This document shows, one piece after another, positions 6,460-9,727 of a DNA stretch of 9,727 nucleotides (position 1 is the first letter of the stretch; each line of letters starts with the position of its first letter). Origin of the DNA: Bacteroidota bacterium. Its GTDB lineage: Bacteria > Bacteroidota > Bacteroidia > Flavobacteriales_F > PHOS-HE28. Under the pieces are notes generated by a model. It had not been told where the DNA came from, did no database searches, and saw only the letters and a list, made by a program, of their open reading frames with translations. The position numbers and the translations under genes were made by a program. The stretch lies in NCBI GenBank assembly GCA_023428865.1, contig JAEYWT010000159.1, forward strand, positions 1-9,727. Reading direction: 5' to 3'.

Positions 6460-7773
6460 ATGAACGTTCTCTTGATCGGTGGTGGTGGACGGGAGCATGC
6501 TATGGCGTGGAAGATCGCACAGAGCTCCCTGCTTGATGAACTCTACGTATGTCCTGGCAATCCGGGTACCGTGCGCCATGGCCGCAACGTGGACCTGGAC
6601 CTTCACGACCAGAAGAAACTGCGGTCCTTCCTCTTGGAGAAAAGGATCCGCATTGTGGTGGTCGGCCCGGAAACACCGCTGGTAGAAGGGTTGCACGATC
6701 GCATCGCCGCAGATCCACAACTAGCCGAGGTCACCGTGATCGGCCCTCGGAAAGAAGGTGCACGCCTGGAAGGCAGTAAGGACTTCGCCAAGGAGTTCAT
6801 GTTCCGGCACAACATCCCCACGGCCGCGCACCGCAGCTTTTCCAAAGGTGAATTGAAGGAGGCCATTGAGCACATCGAACGTTCACCTGCACCGTATGTG
6901 ATCAAGGCAGATGGCTTGGCAGCAGGCAAAGGCGTGGTGATCACCAGCGACAAGAAGGAAGCAGCCAACGTGTTGAAGGATATGCTGGAAGGTAACCGTT
7001 TCGGTGCTGCTGGCGAACGCGTGGTGATCGAGCAATTCCTGAAAGGGGTGGAGGTTTCGGCCTTCCTGATCACCGACGGCGAATCGTTCAAGATGTTGCC
7101 GCCCGCCAAGGACTACAAGCGGATCGGCGTAGGGGACGCGGGCCCCAACACCGGGGGCATGGGTGCCGTGTCACCAGTCCCTTTCGCCGACAAGGATTTC
7201 ATGCAGAAGGTACACGATCGCGTGGCGGCTCCCACCATCCGCGGTCTCAAGAAGGATGGCATTCCGTACAGCGGCTTCCTCTTCATGGGCCTGATGAACG
7301 TGAACGGCGAACCCTATGTGATCGAGTACAACGTGCGCCTGGGCGACCCCGAGACACAAGCCATTCTACCACGTCTGCGCAGCGACCTGCTCGACCTCTT
7401 CGAAGGCATCGCCTCGGGTACGCTGAGCGAACGCCATGTGGATGTGGACGATCGTACGGCCGTTACCATCGTATTGGCCAGTGAGGGTTATCCCGGGGAA
7501 TATGCTACGGGCAAACCCATCGTCGGTATGGAACTCGTGCGCGAGGCTTATGTGTTCCAAAGCGGAACGGCCATGAAGGATGATCGGTTGGTGACAGCAG
7601 GTGGGCGGGTGCTCACCGTTACCGCCTTCGGAAAGGACTTGGAGCAGGCCATCCTAAGCGCACAGCGCTCTGCCGCACTGATCGATTTCGAAGGCCGTTA
7701 TCTACGTTCGGACATCGGCTTCGACCTGGTGAAGCAACCCTCCAACAAGTCTAGCACACCCGTAGCCCGTTAG
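6460..7773 (+). CDS. purD: Phosphoribosylamine-glycine ligase (GAR synthetase)
   Basis: PurD catalyses the second step of de novo purine synthesis in the cytosol: 5-phosphoribosylamine + glycine + ATP to glycinamide ribonucleotide. The 437-residue protein has the expected domain order. The N-terminal domain opens with MNVLLIGGGGREHAMAW and has CPGNPG (31-36) and VVVGPETPLVEG (67-78). The ATP-grasp domain starts near 105 and shows the glycine-rich loop KADGLAAGKGVV (149-160), GDAGPNTGGMGAVSP (225-239) and the metal/ATP site EYNVRLGDPETQ (289-300). The C-terminal domain follows, with ASEGYPGEY (340-348). Family members are usually about 425-430 residues; the last ten or so (SNKSSTPVAR) are an extra polar tail. 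Its stop codon (TAG, 7771-7773) overlaps the stop of the small convergent gene. Confidence 0.98.
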   Translation: MNVLLIGGGGREHAMAWKIAQSSLLDELYVCPGNPGTVRHGRNVDLDLHDQKKLRSFLLEKRIRIVVVGPETPLVEGLHDRIAADPQLAEVTVIGPRKEGARLEGSKDFAKEFMFRHNIPTAAHRSFSKGELKEAIEHIERSPAPYVIKADGLAAGKGVVITSDKKEAANVLKDMLEGNRFGAAGERVVIEQFLKGVEVSAFLITDGESFKMLPPAKDYKRIGVGDAGPNTGGMGAVSPVPFADKDFMQKVHDRVAAPTIRGLKKDGIPYSGFLFMGLMNVNGEPYVIEYNVRLGDPETQAILPRLRSDLLDLFEGIASGTLSERHVDVDDRTAVTIVLASEGYPGEYATGKPIVGMELVREAYVFQSGTAMKDDRLVTAGGRVLTVTAFGKDLEQAILSAQRSAALIDFEGRYLRSDIGFDLVKQPSNKSSTPVAR

Positions 7774-7949
7774 GCCAGGGTGCCGTCCTGCTTGGCCTTG
7801 CGGTTGTAGCGGCCCTGCCACATCAACCAATAGACCAGGCCGAAACCCAGCAACAAGCTGATCAACGTGACCGGGAACCATCCCATCCAGGACAGAACGC
7901 TCAACGTGGCTTCGAGGAAGTGGCCGATGGCGAAGACGATCTTTTGCAT
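7770..7949 (-). CDS. Small single-pass membrane protein (59 aa), possibly DUF6341-like
   Basis: A 59-residue frame on the minus strand fills most of the gap between purD and the next gene: ATG at 7949-7947, TAA at 7772-7770. The protein begins MQKIVFAIGHFLEATLSVL, has an aromatic-rich hydrophobic segment (about 20-44, WMGWFPVTLI to GFGLVYWLMW), then a basic tail, QGRYNRKAKQDG. This is a plausible inner-membrane protein with the C-terminus in the cytoplasm. Support for reality: a perfect TATCTTTG promoter box 22 bases upstream, a convergent stop that overlaps purD's stop by a few bases, and a general likeness, from memory, to the short DUF6341 proteins found near purD and DUF6427 genes in flavobacteria (amphipathic start, Trp-rich membrane helix, VYW followed by a charged tail). 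DUF6341 members are a little longer, so the family call is tentative. Function is unknown. Confidence 0.75.
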   Translation of the reverse strand: MQKIVFAIGHFLEATLSVLSWMGWFPVTLISLLLGFGLVYWLMWQGRYNRKAKQDGTLA

Positions 7950-7971
7950 CGTTGGTAGTGCTCTAACGGGT

Positions 7972-7979
7972 CAAAGATA
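7972..7979 (-). promoter_or_regulatory. -7 promoter box for the small membrane gene
   Basis: On the minus strand the octamer reads TATCTTTG, an exact match to the Bacteroidota TAnnTTTG element. It ends 22 bases before the ATG of the 59-residue gene, a good position for transcription start shortly upstream of the start codon. No clear TTG -33 element is seen on the minus strand at the usual distance. Confidence 0.6.
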
Positions 7980-8005
7980 GACAGCCTCGCCGAACCAGCC
8001 CCGCC

Positions 8006-8974
8006 ATGCTCGCACGCACCTTCCGCAGTAACCAACCAGGCGTTCTGGTTCTCTTGCTGCTATTGGTGCCCGGCCTGCTGCTTCCCCATTTTTGGGCCAC
8101 ACCCCCTGCACTTGTCCAAGGTATGCCCTTGGCGCTGGTCTATGCGCACTTCTTCGGCCTAGGTGGTTGGGTCTACGGAACGGCCGTTCTGTGTACCACG
8201 GCGCTGCTCGCCTTACAGGTAACTCTCCTCACCAACGCCACCGATCTGGTGGATCGCCGCCACCACCTACCTGGACTGCTGGTGCCTATTGCCGTGGCGT
8301 TGACGGTGCCGCCCGGTGCTGCCGGTGCCGCTTTCTTCGGGTTGCCCTTCGTGGTGTGGGCGATGCACCGCACCTGGAGCATCTCCAGTGGTGGCAAAGC
8401 CTTGGGCGCCTTGTTCGATGCCGGTCTGCTGCTGGGTATTGCGGCACAGTTCTATGTGCCGTTCGCTTTCCTCCTGGTGGTGGTGTGGGCGTCCGTCTCT
8501 GTGATCCGGCCCTTCCAGTGGCGCGAATACCTGGTTCCTTTCGTTGGTCTTGCTCTGGTCTTCTACCTCGCTTGGGGCGTGCTCCGGCTTATGCACCTAC
8601 CAGCCGGGGAACCCTTGCGCACCGTGGTGGGCTCCACCGTCGGGTTGTCCAAGGCACCATACGGTTTCGGCTGGACGCTCGCGCTGGTCCTGGTTCCGCT
8701 GCTGCTCGTTTCCGCTTTGCGTTTCACAGAACATTATGGCCGGGGGGTGGTGCGCGAACAGAATATCCGGAGCGCCTTCATCGCATTCTCCATCACCATG
8801 CTATTGCTGGCCGGATTGGTCAGCTTGATCGCCGGGGTCTTCCCTGTGGTGTTGTTGGCGGTTCCTGCAGGCCTGCTGGCCACCTTCGGCTTGATCGGCA
8901 CGCGCCGCGCCTGGTTGGGTGAAACGGCCGTCTTCTGCTTGGTGCTCATCGCCTTGTGGTTGCAATATGCCTAA
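8006..8974 (+). CDS. DUF6427-like multi-pass membrane protein
   Basis: A 322-residue, very hydrophobic protein with about eight to ten membrane helices (roughly 11-30, 40-75, 90-120, 137-165, 174-195, 222-240, 255-280, 281-298, 305-320). It matches, from memory, the DUF6427 family of Bacteroidota: an N-terminal positively charged R-x-N-x-P followed by a helix, a loop with NATDLVDRRHHLP (77-89), FDAGLLLGIAAQFYVPFA (137-154), and the characteristic loop RPFQWREYLVPFVG (168-181). The last resembles the family's conserved F-x-W-R-E-(W/Y)-x-x-P-x-x-G. No catalytic motif is visible and the function is unknown. ATG 8006 places the first helix correctly. It diverges from the small minus-strand gene with 56 bases between their start codons, and purQ starts 46 bases after its stop. 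Confidence 0.82.
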   Translation: MLARTFRSNQPGVLVLLLLLVPGLLLPHFWATPPALVQGMPLALVYAHFFGLGGWVYGTAVLCTTALLALQVTLLTNATDLVDRRHHLPGLLVPIAVALTVPPGAAGAAFFGLPFVVWAMHRTWSISSGGKALGALFDAGLLLGIAAQFYVPFAFLLVVVWASVSVIRPFQWREYLVPFVGLALVFYLAWGVLRLMHLPAGEPLRTVVGSTVGLSKAPYGFGWTLALVLVPLLLVSALRFTEHYGRGVVREQNIRSAFIAFSITMLLLAGLVSLIAGVFPVVLLAVPAGLLATFGLIGTRRAWLGETAVFCLVLIALWLQYA

Positions 8975-8987
8975 GTAGGCCGTCTCG

Positions 8988-8995
8988 TACCTTCG
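8988..8995 (+). promoter_or_regulatory. Candidate -7 box for purQ
   Basis: TACCTTCG differs from TAnnTTTG only at the seventh base, the same variant seen before the thioredoxin-like gene, and ends 25 bases before ATG 9021. The nearest TTG upstream (8960-8962) is 25 bases away, slightly too far. purQ may instead be read through from the DUF6427-like gene. Confidence 0.35.
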
Positions 8996-9020
8996 CGCCG
9001 CGCTGCCTTTACCCCAGCGC

Positions 9021-9725
9021 ATGCCACGGATGAAATTCGGCGTCGTCACCTTCCCAGGTTCGAATTGCGATGAGGATATGATCTATGTACTGGAGACCAC
9101 CACGCTACGGCCTGTGGTGAAGCTCTGGCACAAGGATCACGATCTGCAAGGGGTGGACATGGTGGTGCTGCCCGGCGGTTTCTCCTTCGGCGATTACTTG
9201 CGCAGCGGTGCCATCGCACGGTTCTCTCCCATCATGCAGGAAGTAGCGGCCCATGCCAAACGTGGTGGCCTCGTGCTCGGTGTCTGCAACGGTTTCCAGG
9301 TCTTGTGTGAAGCAGGTCTGGTCCCCGGTGCGCTGCTGCACAACGAAGGCCAGAAGTTCATCGCACGCAACACATACATCCGCCCGGCCACACGCAGCAC
9401 CGTGCTTACCATGGGCGTGCCGGATAGGGCCTTGAAGATACCGATCGCACACGGTGAAGGGCGTTACCATGCCGACCCCGTGGTGCTCAATTCCTTGAAG
9501 GAGCATGATCAAGTGCTCTTCCGCTACTGCGATGCCAACGGCAAGGTGACCGATGCGGCCAACCCGAACGGCAGCAAGGAGAACATCGCAGGGGTATGCA
9601 ACAGGAACCGCAATGTGTTCGGCATGATGCCCCATCCGGAGCGTGCTGCCGATGAACGCCTGGGCAATACCGATGGCAAGTGGCTCTTCGAGTCGCTCCT
9701 GCAAACGGCGCTCAGCAAGGCTTAA
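9021..9725 (+). CDS. purQ: Phosphoribosylformylglycinamidine synthase subunit PurQ (glutaminase)
   Basis: PurQ is the class I glutamine amidotransferase subunit of FGAM synthase; it releases ammonia from glutamine for the PurL subunit, the fourth step of purine synthesis. The 234-residue protein opens with KFGVVTFPGSNCDED (5-19) and has LPGGFSFGDYLRSGAIA (50-66), the nucleophile C89 in GVCNGFQ (87-93), and the other triad members H205 and E207 in MMPHPERA. HGEGRY (144-149) is also typical. All catalytic residues are present and the length fits the stand-alone subunit. A second ATG at 9030 (MKFGVV) would match the usual family N-terminus more closely, so the true start may be three codons later. 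Stop TAA is at 9723-9725, two bases from the window edge. A separate PurQ implies short-form PurL and PurS elsewhere in the genome; neither is in view. Confidence 0.97.
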   Translation: MPRMKFGVVTFPGSNCDEDMIYVLETTTLRPVVKLWHKDHDLQGVDMVVLPGGFSFGDYLRSGAIARFSPIMQEVAAHAKRGGLVLGVCNGFQVLCEAGLVPGALLHNEGQKFIARNTYIRPATRSTVLTMGVPDRALKIPIAHGEGRYHADPVVLNSLKEHDQVLFRYCDANGKVTDAANPNGSKENIAGVCNRNRNVFGMMPHPERAADERLGNTDGKWLFESLLQTALSKA

Positions 9726-9727
9726 GG

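Noticed and set aside
8092..8922. 276-codon plus-strand frame inside the DUF6427-like gene
   Set aside because: The translation is Arg/Gly/Cys-rich and without pattern, whereas the other frame gives a clean polytopic membrane protein with a familiar loop motif.
9105..9704. 199-codon open frame on the minus strand opposite purQ
   Set aside because: It lies fully inside purQ, which has every catalytic residue; the antisense translation resembles no family.
1..9727. CRISPR array, tRNA or rRNA, insertion sequence, toxin-antitoxin or defence genes
   Set aside because: No regularly spaced repeats, cloverleaf-like segments, transposase motifs or defence-type domains were seen on either strand.

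Overview
The window looks like a chromosomal segment of a fairly GC-rich Bacteroidota, most likely in or near Flavobacteriales. The reasons are: no start codon is preceded by a Shine-Dalgarno sequence; several upstream regions carry octamers like the Bacteroidota -7 element TAnnTTTG; the protein families are typical of the group (TPR-containing NarL-type sensor kinase, lipoprotein with a charged K/D/E stretch after the lipobox cysteine, DUF6427-like membrane protein); and a small membrane protein plus a DUF6427-like protein lie beside purD. I see no mobile element, CRISPR array, rRNA, tRNA or sign of recent transfer. No gene-free stretch exceeds 300 bases.

Left part (1-1967): the 3' end of an acyl-CoA carboxylase carboxyltransferase (beta) subunit, cut by the window edge, followed 31 bases later by a family 2 glycosyltransferase. 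The two look functionally unrelated.

Middle (2102-5622): a two-component pair. A secreted-TPR sensor histidine kinase overlaps by 11 bases the gene for its NarL/LuxR-type response regulator. A lipoprotein of unknown function follows after 92 bases; an 8-bp inverted repeat takes in its start codon. A strong intrinsic terminator at 5598-5630 closes this block.

Next (5696-6390): a secreted thioredoxin-like protein with a C-N-T-C active site, followed by a hairpin that probably ends its transcript.

Right part (6460-9725): a purine block. purD (phosphoribosylamine-glycine ligase) and purQ (glutaminase subunit of FGAM synthase) flank two membrane-protein genes. One encodes only 59 residues, runs on the minus strand, and ends tail-to-tail with purD so that the two stop codons overlap. 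It carries a perfect TAnnTTTG box upstream. The other is a multi-pass DUF6427-like protein on the plus strand, divergent from the small gene. The most interesting point is this small membrane gene and its partner wedged between two purine genes. The stand-alone PurQ also predicts separate purL (short form) and purS genes elsewhere.
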